Assembly (NCBI GenBank): GCA_016710885.1
Contig: JADJUC010000023.1
Coordinates: 1-33,632, forward strand
Reading direction: 5' to 3'
Source: Candidatus Proximibacter danicus
Lineage (GTDB): Bacteria > Pseudomonadota > Gammaproteobacteria > Burkholderiales > Rhodocyclaceae
Length of the DNA stretch: 33,632 bases
Shown: positions 26,013 through 33,632 of the stretch, piece after piece
Layout: every line of letters starts with the position of its first letter
Position numbering within the stretch: position 1 is the first letter of the stretch
Notes under the pieces: model-generated
Databases searched by the model: none
What the model saw: the letters and a program-made list of their open reading frames with translations, nothing else
Told to the model about the DNA's origin: nothing
Made by a program: the position numbers and the translations under genes

Positions 26013-26393
26013 TCAGTAGCGGCTGGCCCCGTAGTGATGTCCATGCGAGTAGTGCTTGGCATACCCCCGGGCGTGACCATATCCAGAATGGCGGGGACGC
26101 TCGTGGTAGTGATGATGGACTTCGCGATAGCGATAGGCTTGGGCATATCCCCCGCCATGGCCGTACCGGTGGGTAGACTGCGATGCGGACTGACCGATAG
26201 CCGCGCCGACTGTTCCACCGACGCCGCTACCGATAATGGCGCCGTTACGCCCGCCCATGGAGTCGCCAATAACGGCACCGGCAACAGCACCGACGCCGCC
26301 ACCAATCGCCGACCCCAAGACGTCAGCACGTGCGGCGGTCGCCAGGAGGAGCCCGGCAAGCAGAAGCGGAAAGAAGCGTTGGGAGAATTTCAT
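26013..26393 (-). CDS. Exported glycine-zipper protein with His/Tyr-rich tail
   Basis: 126 residues from ATG 26393 (MKFSQRFFPLLLAGLLLAT), giving a signal peptide cleaved near ARADV. Residues about 28-68 are a glycine zipper (GGGVGAVAGAVIGDSMGG, then GAIIGSGVGGTVGAAIG), a segment that can insert in membranes or self-associate. The last ~54 residues hold 12 histidines with many Tyr and Gly (EVHHHYHERPRH, HYSHGHHYGASRY), suggesting metal binding. An upstream extension of 18 residues lacks support. It reads in the same direction as the lipoprotein gene, 71 bases ahead of it. Confidence 0.82.
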   Translation of the reverse strand: MKFSQRFFPLLLAGLLLATAARADVLGSAIGGGVGAVAGAVIGDSMGGRNGAIIGSGVGGTVGAAIGQSASQSTHRYGHGGGYAQAYRYREVHHHYHERPRHSGYGHARGYAKHYSHGHHYGASRY

Positions 26394-26494
26394 CGAGGGC
26401 ACCTGCTGGATCGAGTTAAGGTGCGCCAAAGATAGACCTGTCCGCACCCCTTGTGGGGCAACGGAAACAATGCTTTACAACTTGTTTCAGCCGG

Positions 26495-27364
26495 TCAGAA
26501 TCGCTCGTCTTCGCGCAGGTAGCGCCACTGCCCGAGCGGCAACTCGCCGAGGCGCAATCGACCGATACGGACGCGCTTGAGCCCGACGGCGCGCAGTCCG
26601 ACGAGTTCGCACATCCGACGGATCTGGCGCTTGCGCCCTTCCTGCAGGACGAAGCGAAGCTGATCTTCGTTGAGCCATTCGACTTTCGCCGGGCGTAGTT
26701 GCCGACCATCAAGGGAAAGCCCGTGGTTGAGGAGTTTGAGGCCATTCTCGACAAGCTCGCCCTCGACGCGCACGAGATACTCCTTTTCGACAGTCGAATC
26801 GTCGCCGATGAGCTGGCGGGCGATGCGGCCATCCTGCGTCAGGACCAGCAAGCCGGTGGAATCAATGTCGAGACGACCGGCAGGCGCCAGCCCTTTGAGG
26901 TATGCAGATTTGAAGGCGGGCCCGCCCCCTTGGCGCCATTGGCTATCCGGCCCGATCAACGATACGGCGGGCTGAAAACCTGGCTCCGGCTGGCCGGAAA
27001 CGTAGCCAACGGGTTTGTTAAGGAGAAAGGTGACACGCTCTTCCTGGCGGGCGCGGGCCTCGGGTGCGAGGGTGATCTTGGCCTCTGGCAGGGCCCGAGT
27101 ACCCAGTTCGCTGATGCGCTGTCCATCGACGAAAACCCAGCCTCGCTCAATATAGGTATCCGCTTCACGGCGCGAACAGAGCCCTCGCTCGGCCATCAAT
27201 TTGGAAATGCGAACACCTTCAACCGGGCTAGTCGGAGTCGCCGGGACGACAGCTGCCTGAGAGCCCGCGCGAGGCACACTACGCGGCTTTTTCCCAGGCG
27301 CGCCCGGCCCCGGGACACGCCTCGCCGGGCCACGCGCAACAGGCTTGGACGGCTGGTCGCTCAT
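26495..27364 (-). CDS. RsuA/RluB/RluF-family pseudouridine synthase
   Basis: 289 residues. A basic, Pro/Ala-rich N-terminal extension of about 45 residues is followed by an S4 RNA-binding domain (VRISKLMAERGLCSRREADT). The catalytic domain has LLNKPVGYVSGQ, the active-site Asp D166 in GRLDIDSTGLLVLT, and the conserved Arg/Lys-rich end EGRKRQIRRMCELVGL. It isomerises a uridine in rRNA. The size and the VGYVSGQ form fit RluF (23S position 2604) better than RluB or RsuA, but this is not certain. ATG 27364 overlaps the FKBP stop (ATGA), so the two are coupled. Confidence 0.93.
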   Translation of the reverse strand: MSDQPSKPVARGPARRVPGPGAPGKKPRSVPRAGSQAAVVPATPTSPVEGVRISKLMAERGLCSRREADTYIERGWVFVDGQRISELGTRALPEAKITLAPEARARQEERVTFLLNKPVGYVSGQPEPGFQPAVSLIGPDSQWRQGGGPAFKSAYLKGLAPAGRLDIDSTGLLVLTQDGRIARQLIGDDSTVEKEYLVRVEGELVENGLKLLNHGLSLDGRQLRPAKVEWLNEDQLRFVLQEGRKRQIRRMCELVGLRAVGLKRVRIGRLRLGELPLGQWRYLREDERF

Positions 27365-27709
27365 TCCTTGACGTCGATCAGCGCCACTTCAAAAACCAGT
27401 GTGGCATTGGGCGGAATAACACCACCGGCACCGCGCGGGCGCCGTAACCCAGCTCGGGGGAATGGTCAGTTTGCGCTTGCCACCGACGCGCATGCCCTCA
27501 ACACCTTCGTCCCAGCCGGCGATGACATAGCGCTGCGCCAGGGGAAAGACGAACGGGTCATTACGGTCATGGCTGGAATCGAACTTGGTGCCATCGGTCA
27601 ACCAACCGGTGTAATGCACGACGACGAGCAAACCCGGCTTGGCCTCGGTGCCGGCGCCCAGCTCGAGTTCCTCGATAACCAGGCCGCTGGCAGTAGTGGT
27701 AACGGACAT
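27361..27709 (-). CDS. FKBP-type peptidyl-prolyl isomerase, two frameshifts
   Basis: Start at 27709 with AGGAG upstream (MSVTTTASGLVIEELELGAG). The single FKBP domain has VVHYTGWLTDGTKFDSSHDR, FVFPLAQRYVIAGWDEGVEG and GGKRKLTIPP. The frame then breaks at the five-G run 27456-27460 (+ strand). With one more base it reads PELGYGAR, and after a second shift near 27432-27440 it ends GGVIPPNATLVFEVALIDVK at TGA 27363-27361. The corrected length is about 116 residues, usual for small cytoplasmic FKBPs. The conserved FKBP end across two frames, and the ATGA overlap with the next gene, argue for sequence error over loss of function. Confidence 0.88.
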
Positions 27710-27895
27710 GGGGATCTCCTCGATTGAAAAAGGAGTGAAGTTTAGCCGAGAGCGGACATAAACCGCCATTTGTCCCGATTTTTTGGTGAATGGGCGAAGG
27801 TAAAAACCGGGGGGAGGCAGGCGACTGTGACTGGCAAAGTGACAGCTATTGCCATAGAATCAGGTGACCTGACAACAACAAAGAGGAGACAGATA

Positions 27896-29110
27896 ATGAA
27901 TCGTTCGTGCATCACCTTGCTGGCCACCGCCATATTTCCCGCCTTCGGCCTTGCTGCACCGATTGCGGCGCAGGCGGCAGAAGAGACCATAAAGATCGGC
28001 GTTTATTGCCCGTTCACCGGTGGTTCAGCCGACATGGGCATCTCTGCCCGCAACGGTATCCGTTTGGCCATTGAAGAGATCAACAGCATGGCCGGCGGTG
28101 TCAATGGCAAAAAGATCGAGCTGGTGGAACGCGACGATCAGGCGAATCCGGATTTCGCGAAGAAGGTCGTTGAGGAAATGCTGCAAAAAGACAAGGTGGT
28201 CGCTGCTCTCGGCGTCTGTAACACCGGTGTCGGCCTGGCCACGATCGATATTTTCCAGAATGCGAAGGTTCCACTGATCGTACCGGTTTCTACCGGCACC
28301 CCGCTCACGAAAAAATTTGCCAGCGCACCAGAGAACTGGATTTTCCGGGTATCGCCGCGCGATGAAGTACAGGCACCGTTCATTGTCGCCGATGCCATGA
28401 AGCGGGGATTCCGCAAGGTCGCTCTTTTTGCGGACACTACGGGCTACGGCGAGGCAGGGAAGAATGATGTCGAGAAAGCCTTGGCCGAAGGTGGGCTCAA
28501 GCCCGTATCGGTGCACCGCTTTCCGGTAGGGGTCAAAGACCTTGCAGAGGAAGTTAAAGCCGCCAGAGCTGCGGGGGCCGACGTTGTAATCAGCTATACG
28601 GTCGGCCCGGAAGCGGCGGTGCTGGCAAAGAGCATCGAGAAGCAGAAGTGGAATGTGCAATTGATGGGGAGTTGGCCGCTCTGCTGGCGAAATTTCATTG
28701 ATGCCGCAGGACCCGCCGGCGAGGGCGCGCTGGTTGCCGTGAGCTTTGTGCAACAGGCCAGTTTCCAGCGCCGCAATGCGTTCATTACGGCCTATCAGCA
28801 GAAATTCAACACTGCGGTCATTCCTGCTCCGATGGCTGCTGCGCAGGGCTATGATGCGGCGCTGCTGCTGTTCTACGCGCTTCATCAGGCGCAGAGCTCG
28901 GAGCCGGAGAAGATCAAGGCAGCACTCGAGAATCTGAATCGCCAGGTGGGTGGGGTAATCACAACTTACAAGCACCCGTTTTCGAAAACTGACCACGACG
29001 CGCTGACCGGAAACATGCTGGTGATGGGCATCGTGCGGAATGGTGCTGTGGACTACGCTTATCGCGACGATGCACAGCGAGGATTTGTCATCCAAAGAAA
29101 GGCGCAATAG
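27896..29110 (+). CDS. LivK-type periplasmic substrate-binding protein
   Basis: 404 residues from ATG 27896 with AGAGGAG upstream. Signal peptide of about 28 residues (LLATAIFPAFGLAAPIAAQ AAE). The mature protein starts ETIKIGVYCPFTGGSADMG, the usual opening of branched-chain amino acid and amide ABC-binding proteins (type 1 periplasmic fold), and has GVCNTGVGLATIDIFQ and VISYTVGPEAAVLAKS. The LivHMGF partner genes are not in the window, so it is an orphan or belongs to a distant transporter. It lies before the HPt-HD-GYP gene, so a sensory link is possible but unproven. Confidence 0.9.
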   Translation: MNRSCITLLATAIFPAFGLAAPIAAQAAEETIKIGVYCPFTGGSADMGISARNGIRLAIEEINSMAGGVNGKKIELVERDDQANPDFAKKVVEEMLQKDKVVAALGVCNTGVGLATIDIFQNAKVPLIVPVSTGTPLTKKFASAPENWIFRVSPRDEVQAPFIVADAMKRGFRKVALFADTTGYGEAGKNDVEKALAEGGLKPVSVHRFPVGVKDLAEEVKAARAAGADVVISYTVGPEAAVLAKSIEKQKWNVQLMGSWPLCWRNFIDAAGPAGEGALVAVSFVQQASFQRRNAFITAYQQKFNTAVIPAPMAAAQGYDAALLLFYALHQAQSSEPEKIKAALENLNRQVGGVITTYKHPFSKTDHDALTGNMLVMGIVRNGAVDYAYRDDAQRGFVIQRKAQ

Positions 29111-29113
29111 CGC

Positions 29114-29155
29114 AGGTTCATCGGTGGGCAAGCGCGCATCAGATGCCCACCAACC
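29114..29155 (+). other. Stem-loop after the LivK-like gene
   Basis: Perfect 8-bp stem GGTGGGCA (29123-29130) / TGCCCACC (29144-29151), extended by AGGTT / AACCT with a bulge. No T run follows, so termination here is uncertain. Confidence 0.4.
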
Positions 29156-29200
29156 TCTGCTTCGGCTAAACTTGGAACATTGGATTTAAAGGGGTGTTCC

Positions 29201-30301
29201 ATGGATATCCGTTCGATCATCTCGCCGACCATCGAGGACGCGGAAGGGCTGCAGACCTTCTTTGACGCACTGATAGATCACGTTCTTAATATCGAGCGTG
29301 ATGTTTCCCGATTAAAGGATGTTCCGGGCGACCGTGATGTTGTGGCCAACCTGTTCCGTGCCGTGCATAACATCAAGGGCGATGCGGCAATGTGCAAGGT
29401 GAATTTTGCCGTCGCCATTGCCCACCCGATTGAAGGCCTGCTCTCCCGCCTGCGCGCCGGAGAAGTGGTTTTTTCCGACCTTGCTGCAGAAGCGATTTTG
29501 CTAGCTACGGACCGATTGGAACTGGCCACTGATGCATTGATCGGCCACCGTTCGCTCGACAGCCTGCGTCTGCTGCCTCTGGTTCAGGGGCTGGAAAAAA
29601 TGTCGCGCGCGATGCCGGAGGGCATTGATGCCGCTGCGTCGGCATTGATCGAGTCGGTCACGGGTTTCAAGGCGGCTGCCAGCACCTCCCTGCCAAAGGG
29701 GAAAGCAGTCTCAAGCTCCCGAAAAAATCTGCAGGTTGCCGACGACCTTCGCTTCTTCCGCGCCATTGCGCTGCAGTCCGAGGCCCGCTCACCCCTGTTC
29801 AAGGGAAGAACCAATCGCATTCTGCGTCTTGCCCTGGAAACCAACCAGGCCGGCGGCAAAAAGGTTGATCAGGTTCAGTTGGAAACGGCGGTTTATTTGC
29901 ACGACGTTGGCATGATGCTTCTTCCGGAATCCGTATGGCTGAAAGTCGGCCGCATGACGGATGAAGAAAAACTCTCTCTGCGCAGCCACCCGGGCTATGC
30001 CGCAGGCCTTGTCCAGCGTATGGAAGGCTGGGATGAAGCCGCCAGAATCATCTCGCAACACCATGAAATGCCTGACGGCGCCGGCTACCCCGCCGGGCTC
30101 ACCGGCGATGCGATCTGCGATGGCGCAAAAATTCTGGCCATCGTCGACGCTTTTGAAGCGGTGATGCTCAAACACATCCACCGTGGCAAGAACCGCTCGG
30201 TACTGCGCGCCATCGCCGAAGTGAATGCCTGTGACAACCAGTTCGCGCCGGAGTGGATTGGACCCTTCAATAGCGTGATCCGTCGAACCATTGAGGGCTG
30301 A
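29201..30301 (+). CDS. HPt-HD-GYP fusion protein
   Basis: 366 residues from ATG 29201, with AGGGG seven bases upstream. Residues about 10-115 form a histidine phosphotransfer domain; H56 in FRAVHNIKGDAAM matches the phosphorylated His motif HxxKG. Residues about 190-360 form an HD-GYP domain: H234-D235 (AVYLHDVGMM), RSHPGYAAGLVQRM, H287-H288 (QHHEMPDGAGYP, with GYP at 295-297) and AKILAIVDAFEAV. HD-GYP enzymes hydrolyse cyclic di-GMP. The usual Lys after HDxG is Met here, so activity may be changed. HPt is an unusual partner; most HD-GYP proteins carry a receiver domain. Confidence 0.88.
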   Translation: MDIRSIISPTIEDAEGLQTFFDALIDHVLNIERDVSRLKDVPGDRDVVANLFRAVHNIKGDAAMCKVNFAVAIAHPIEGLLSRLRAGEVVFSDLAAEAILLATDRLELATDALIGHRSLDSLRLLPLVQGLEKMSRAMPEGIDAAASALIESVTGFKAAASTSLPKGKAVSSSRKNLQVADDLRFFRAIALQSEARSPLFKGRTNRILRLALETNQAGGKKVDQVQLETAVYLHDVGMMLLPESVWLKVGRMTDEEKLSLRSHPGYAAGLVQRMEGWDEAARIISQHHEMPDGAGYPAGLTGDAICDGAKILAIVDAFEAVMLKHIHRGKNRSVLRAIAEVNACDNQFAPEWIGPFNSVIRRTIEG

Positions 30302-30341
30302 GGATTGAGCTTGGCTCCTACCGCCCACTGCCACCCAGCCC

Positions 30342-31157
30342 ATGGATGTTGATTTTGACCGCCGCTTCGGCGGCATCGGCCGGCTCTATGGAGGGGCCGC
30401 CCTTGCGCGCTTCAAGCGAGCGCGTGTCTGTGTTGTCGGTGTCGGCGGAGTCGGTTCCTGGGCGGCGGAGGCGCTAGCACGTAGCGGTGTCGGAGCGATT
30501 ACGCTGGTCGATCTCGACAACATCGCGGAATCCAACACTAACCGACAGATTCACGCGCTCGAAGAAACTTTTGGCCAAGCGAAGGTAACAGCGATGGCTG
30601 CGCGTATTCGCGGAATCAATCCTGAGTGCAAGTTGGCCGAAGTTGAGGATTTCGTGACGCCGGAAAACGTGGGATCGCTTCTGGATGGTGGCTTCGATTT
30701 CGTGATCGATGCCATCGATGAGGTCAGGACAAAAGTGGCAATGATTGCCTGGTGTCGCGACAAGCACCTGCCAATCATCGTTGCAGGCGGCGCTGGCGGC
30801 AAGGTTGACCCGACAAGAATCGAGGTCGATGATCTCGCCCGCACCGTTCAGGATCCCCTGCTTGCTCGGGTTCGTTCGCAATTGCGAAAAATCCATGGTT
30901 TCACGCGGGATCCAAAGAAGAAATTCGGTGTGACGGCAGTTTTTTCGACAGAGCCCTTGCGTTCACCACAAAACGAAACAGCCTGCGACGCAATGCCTGG
31001 TTCAACACCGGATTCGTCGCAAGGTTCTGCGCCAGCTTCACCCCCCGCTTCCGGCGGCCTCAACTGCGCGGGATTCGGCTCGTCGATGTGCATTACCGCA
31101 AGTTTCGGCCTGTTCGCAGCCTCGATTGCCCTGCGACACCTTTCGGAGCATCCGTAA
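30342..31157 (+). CDS. tcdA: tRNA threonylcarbamoyladenosine dehydratase
   Basis: Also called CsdL: ATP-dependent cyclisation of t6A to ct6A in tRNA. 271 residues. The E1/ThiF-like fold shows RFGGIGRLYGGAAL at the start, ATP site VVGVGGVGSWAAEALARSG, VDLDNIAESNTNRQIHAL and the C-terminal KKFGVTAVFSTEPLRSP with CAGFGSSMCITASFG. Between these last two is a Ser/Pro-rich stretch (about residues 217-242) longer than I recall for the family. The TAA shares one base with the corA start. Confidence 0.94.
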   Translation: MDVDFDRRFGGIGRLYGGAALARFKRARVCVVGVGGVGSWAAEALARSGVGAITLVDLDNIAESNTNRQIHALEETFGQAKVTAMAARIRGINPECKLAEVEDFVTPENVGSLLDGGFDFVIDAIDEVRTKVAMIAWCRDKHLPIIVAGGAGGKVDPTRIEVDDLARTVQDPLLARVRSQLRKIHGFTRDPKKKFGVTAVFSTEPLRSPQNETACDAMPGSTPDSSQGSAPASPPASGGLNCAGFGSSMCITASFGLFAASIALRHLSEHP

Positions 31158-32227
31158 TGCCGCGCAAGAAGAAGTTACGCTCGTCGAAAGCCGGATTACC
31201 CCCCGGCGCACTTGTCCATATCGGTGAAGTCAAAACAAGCTTGCCCTCCGTTACCTTAACTGGCTACGGCGACGCTAACGGAGTGACCGAACGAGAGCTT
31301 CCGGACATTTCGATGCTGGATTCGGAGGAAAACAATTTCCCGGTTCGCTGGCTCAATATCTACGGTCTGCACGATGCAGCGCTCCTGTCTGCCATCGGCA
31401 AGCGATTCGATCTACATCCGCTGGTATTGGAGGACATTCTCAATACCGACCAGCGGCCAAAAATTGATGCTTATGCTGACTATCTCTATGTCGTTGCCCA
31501 GGTGTACGATCCGTCGCGACCACGAACGGATTTCGCAACTGACCAGATCAGCATCGTTATCGGCCATGATTTCATCCTGACTTTTCAGGAGCAAAAAACC
31601 GGCACCTTTGAGCCAATTCGACAACGCCTGCGCGCAGAAAAAAACGCCATTCGCAAACAAGGCTGCGATTACCTTGCGTATGCCTTGCTGGATACACTTG
31701 TGGATAGTTACTTTCGCATCATTGAGCGGCTAAGCGATCAGTGCGATGACCTGGAGGAGGAAATTCTCGGGGTTCCGAAGCGCGGCGCCCTGCAAAAGGC
31801 GCACGCGCTAAAACGACAGCTTTCGCATTTACGCCGTTTGATCTGGCCACTACAGGAAGTTATGAGCTCGCTGCAGCGGAATCAGTCCGAATTTTTCGGC
31901 AACGAAACCCGGCTTTATCTGCGCGATATATACGACCACACGGTCCATTTGCTGGAGCAGCTGGAAGACCTGCGAGACCTGCTGTCAGGCCTTCTCGATA
32001 TCTATCTGAACAGTGTCAGCAACCGGGTAAATATGGAGGTTCGTGCGCTCACAGTCGTGACGACGATGTTCATGCCGGCGGCCTTGGTTACGGGAATTTT
32101 TGGTATGAATTTCCGTAGCATGCCATTGCTCGACTCGCCGACGGGCTTCTGGTTGGCACTGACGGCGATGGCGTCTGTCGCGTTGCTGATGCTTGCCTTG
32201 TTCTGGCGCCGTCGGCTGCTGCGTTAA
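31157..32227 (+). CDS. corA: CorA-family magnesium/cobalt transporter
   Basis: 356 residues from ATG 31157, overlapping the tcdA stop by one base. A large cytoplasmic N-terminal domain with long helices is followed by two C-terminal spans: TVVTTMFMPAALVTGIFGMN, holding the GMN selectivity motif, and LALTAMASVALLMLALFW, ending in a basic tail. The motif RPKIDAYADYLYVVAQVYD is typical of the long-loop CorA group. The channel passes Mg2+ and Co2+ across the inner membrane. The stop overlaps the convergent gene by four bases. Confidence 0.95.
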   Translation: MPRKKKLRSSKAGLPPGALVHIGEVKTSLPSVTLTGYGDANGVTERELPDISMLDSEENNFPVRWLNIYGLHDAALLSAIGKRFDLHPLVLEDILNTDQRPKIDAYADYLYVVAQVYDPSRPRTDFATDQISIVIGHDFILTFQEQKTGTFEPIRQRLRAEKNAIRKQGCDYLAYALLDTLVDSYFRIIERLSDQCDDLEEEILGVPKRGALQKAHALKRQLSHLRRLIWPLQEVMSSLQRNQSEFFGNETRLYLRDIYDHTVHLLEQLEDLRDLLSGLLDIYLNSVSNRVNMEVRALTVVTTMFMPAALVTGIFGMNFRSMPLLDSPTGFWLALTAMASVALLMLALFWRRRLLR

Positions 32228-33169
32228 AGAGTATCAAGCCAGACATCGAGGCCTTGGGCATTAAGCTCGATATCCTTTTCCCATAGCTTAAGCACTTCGG
32301 CAGGCCCGAGCCGACAACCGAAACGCTCCGCCTCGTCCACCAGTAAATGGGCCAGGTTTGCGCGTATGCGGACATGGCGGTCGGAACCTGGACGTGCCTC
32401 GCGCCGAGCTATCTCAACATGCGCATCCACCAATCGATGCAAAGTTTCTGCATGTTGTTCCACGTCGCGCAATTCACTGAAATGCGTGAGATACATCACT
32501 CGCGGCGCGAAGGTCATCAGCAAATCGATCGACCGGTGCATGGCCTCGGGATCGAATTGAACGGGTGTTGTGGTTGGAAAAGCAAATTGACGGCCGTCAG
32601 TATCGAGTTCCCGGTAAGAAAGGCCAAAGGTGTCGCCGGTAAAGATAGCGTTGCTGCCACGATCGACGATACTGATGTGATGTCGCGCGTGCCCCGGCGT
32701 ATCCAGGCAGAGGAGTTCTCGCGCACCCAGGCGAATAATGGTTTCGTGCGATGCCTCTATAATCCGGCCCGCCTCGACCGGGAGTATCTCGCCGTACAGG
32801 CGGCGAACTTCAGAAGCCCCATAGACGGCTGCTGCCCCCGGCTATCAATTTGCTCGGATCAACCATATGCCGCGCGCCACGAGGGTGGACGACGAGGCGT
32901 GCATTCGGAAACGCGCGCATAAGCGCGCCGGCCCCTCCTGCATGATCCAGATGAATATGGGTGAGGATGACGTACTCGACGCTGTCTTCAGCCAAGCCCA
33001 TTGCTTCCAGGGCCGCCAGCACTTGCGGCAGAGAATCGTTTGTTCCCGTATCAACGATTGCGACGCGGCCCTGTTCGACAACAAAGTGGATCGCCGCATG
33101 CAAGTGCCGGACATAGCCGGAATCAACGGCACTGATACCATGAGCGTAGTGAAAAATCTCTGATTTCAT
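32224..33169 (-). CDS. Metallo-beta-lactamase-fold hydrolase, one frameshift
   Basis: Start at 33169 with AAGGA six bases upstream (MKSEIFHYAHGISAVDSG). The zinc site THIHLDHAGGAG (HxHxDH) is intact. The frame breaks at the five-C run 32835-32839 (+ strand). With one base fewer it continues AGAAAVYGASEVRRLYG, then TPGHARHHISIVDRG and FTGDTFG (further zinc ligands), and ends GLDVWLDTL. The corrected length is about 315 residues. Without correction the product stops at 32810, losing half of the active site. The family cleaves esters, thioesters or phosphoesters; substrate is unknown. Stop overlaps the corA stop. Confidence 0.88.
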
Positions 33170-33256
33170 CGCACATCCTTGAAGAAGGAGGCGATTATAG
33201 TTGCTCTTGGCTCAGGCTTGTGACAACCTGCGCGCTTTTCCGCGATCTGAAATTCC

Positions 33257-33632
33257 ATGAGTCACTTTTTTGCCGACGATGGTGAAAAGCTGCGCGTTAG
33301 CGCATCCGGCGAGGGGCCACCGCTTGTCCTGCTTCATGGCTGGACGGCAAGCCACCAGGAATGGTTTCCGTTTCTCGCTGAATTGACCAAGCATCATACT
33401 GTCTATCGCTGGGATGCCAGAGGGCACGGCGGGCATAGCCCGAAGACATCGAACTTGCCGACCGTGTCGCGTATGGCAAAAGATCTCGCGAACTTGCTTG
33501 AGCACTATGCCATCGACAATGCCTGTGTTGCAGGCCATTCGATGGGAGCCCTGACGCTCTGGCAATATATCCAAGACAACGGTTGTAAGCACCTGAAAAA
33601 GGTGTGCTTTATCGATCAATCGCCGAAGTTGA
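33257..33632 (+). CDS. Alpha/beta hydrolase (3' partial)
   Basis: About 125 residues to the end of the window, open at the right edge. From ATG 33257 the product begins MSHFFADDGEKLRVSASG. It has LVLLHGWTASHQEW (oxyanion region), YRWDARGHGGHSP and the nucleophile elbow GHSMGALT with the catalytic Ser. The Asp and His of the triad lie beyond the window. No clear ribosome-binding site. The substrate class (esterase, lipase, dehalogenase-like) cannot be judged from this half. Confidence 0.92.
   Translation, partial: MSHFFADDGEKLRVSASGEGPPLVLLHGWTASHQEWFPFLAELTKHHTVYRWDARGHGGHSPKTSNLPTVSRMAKDLANLLEHYAIDNACVAGHSMGALTLWQYIQDNGCKHLKKVCFIDQSPKL

Noticed and set aside
27832..27860. Possible promoter before the LivK-like gene (TAGAAT with TGGCAA)
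   Set aside because: The -35 box matches poorly, and spacing for a sigma-54 site is wrong.
28025..29131. 368-residue - strand frame opposite the LivK-like gene
   Set aside because: Shadow of a clear binding-protein gene with signal peptide and ribosome-binding site.
33194..33226. TATAAT on the - strand before the hydrolase, with TTGTCA upstream
   Set aside because: The spacer is 21 bases, too long for a normal sigma-70 promoter.

Overview
The window looks like a chromosomal piece of a betaproteobacterium, most likely of the Rhodocyclales (Azonexus/Dechloromonas/Accumulibacter-like). The evidence is high-GC coding sequence, the conserved block rplU-rpmA-obgE-proB, the type of pilus and FapA proteins, and two intergenic repeat types that I recall from such genomes. 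This placement is inference from recalled families; no search was run. No tRNA, rRNA, CRISPR, transposase or prophage gene is visible.

Layout. (1) 1-7970, + strand: a compact, mostly overlapping type IV filament/type II secretion-like operon. It holds an ATPase (5' end cut off), an inner-membrane platform protein, a PilM/GspL-like bitopic protein, a PilO/GspM-like protein, a small secreted partner, a very large PilX-like protein with a possible lectin domain, and a prepilin. The last two are broken by about 15 frameshifts. (2) 7995-11048: near-consensus promoter, rplU, rpmA, terminator, a repeat, obgE and proB. (3) 11210-14689: a radical SAM/SPASM protein, a LiaF-like membrane peptide (- strand), a small Cys-rich protein, pyrF and a YpfJ-type zinc metallopeptidase. 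(4) 14710-22016: a three-domain protein (ChbG/YdjC deacetylase, GT4 glycosyltransferase, methyltransferase), followed by a MacAB-like exporter with one adaptor, one ATPase and two different permeases; a palindromic 9-bp-periodic repeat lies between the permeases. (5) 22071-27709: a FapA/DUF342 protein (-), an M23 peptidase (+), a secreted Cys-rich protein (+), a single-domain response regulator (-), a 43-residue lipoprotein (-), a glycine-zipper/His-rich exported protein (-), an RsuA/RluF-type pseudouridine synthase and an FKBP prolyl isomerase (both -). (6) 27896-33632: an orphan LivK-like binding protein, an HPt-HD-GYP protein, tcdA, corA, a metallo-beta-lactamase-fold protein (-) and the 5' part of an alpha/beta hydrolase.

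Sequence quality matters here. Seven genes are interrupted by frameshifts, mostly one base and often at homopolymers, while the protein sequence continues in the next frame. Six shifts are spread over about 30.7 kb, but about 15 fall in 5.0-8.0 kb. I read the scattered ones as probable consensus errors. The dense cluster may be a poorly covered stretch or real recent decay of the two pilin-like genes.

Most unusual content: the ChbG-GT4-methyltransferase fusion beside an exporter with two permeases; the filament operon with its oversized, possibly lectin-bearing PilX-like protein paired with a prepilin of similar internal plan; and the palindromic 9-bp-periodic element inside the exporter operon. 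No gene-free stretch exceeds 300 bases; the longest (23706-23904, 27710-27895, 11049-11209) show no clear feature.
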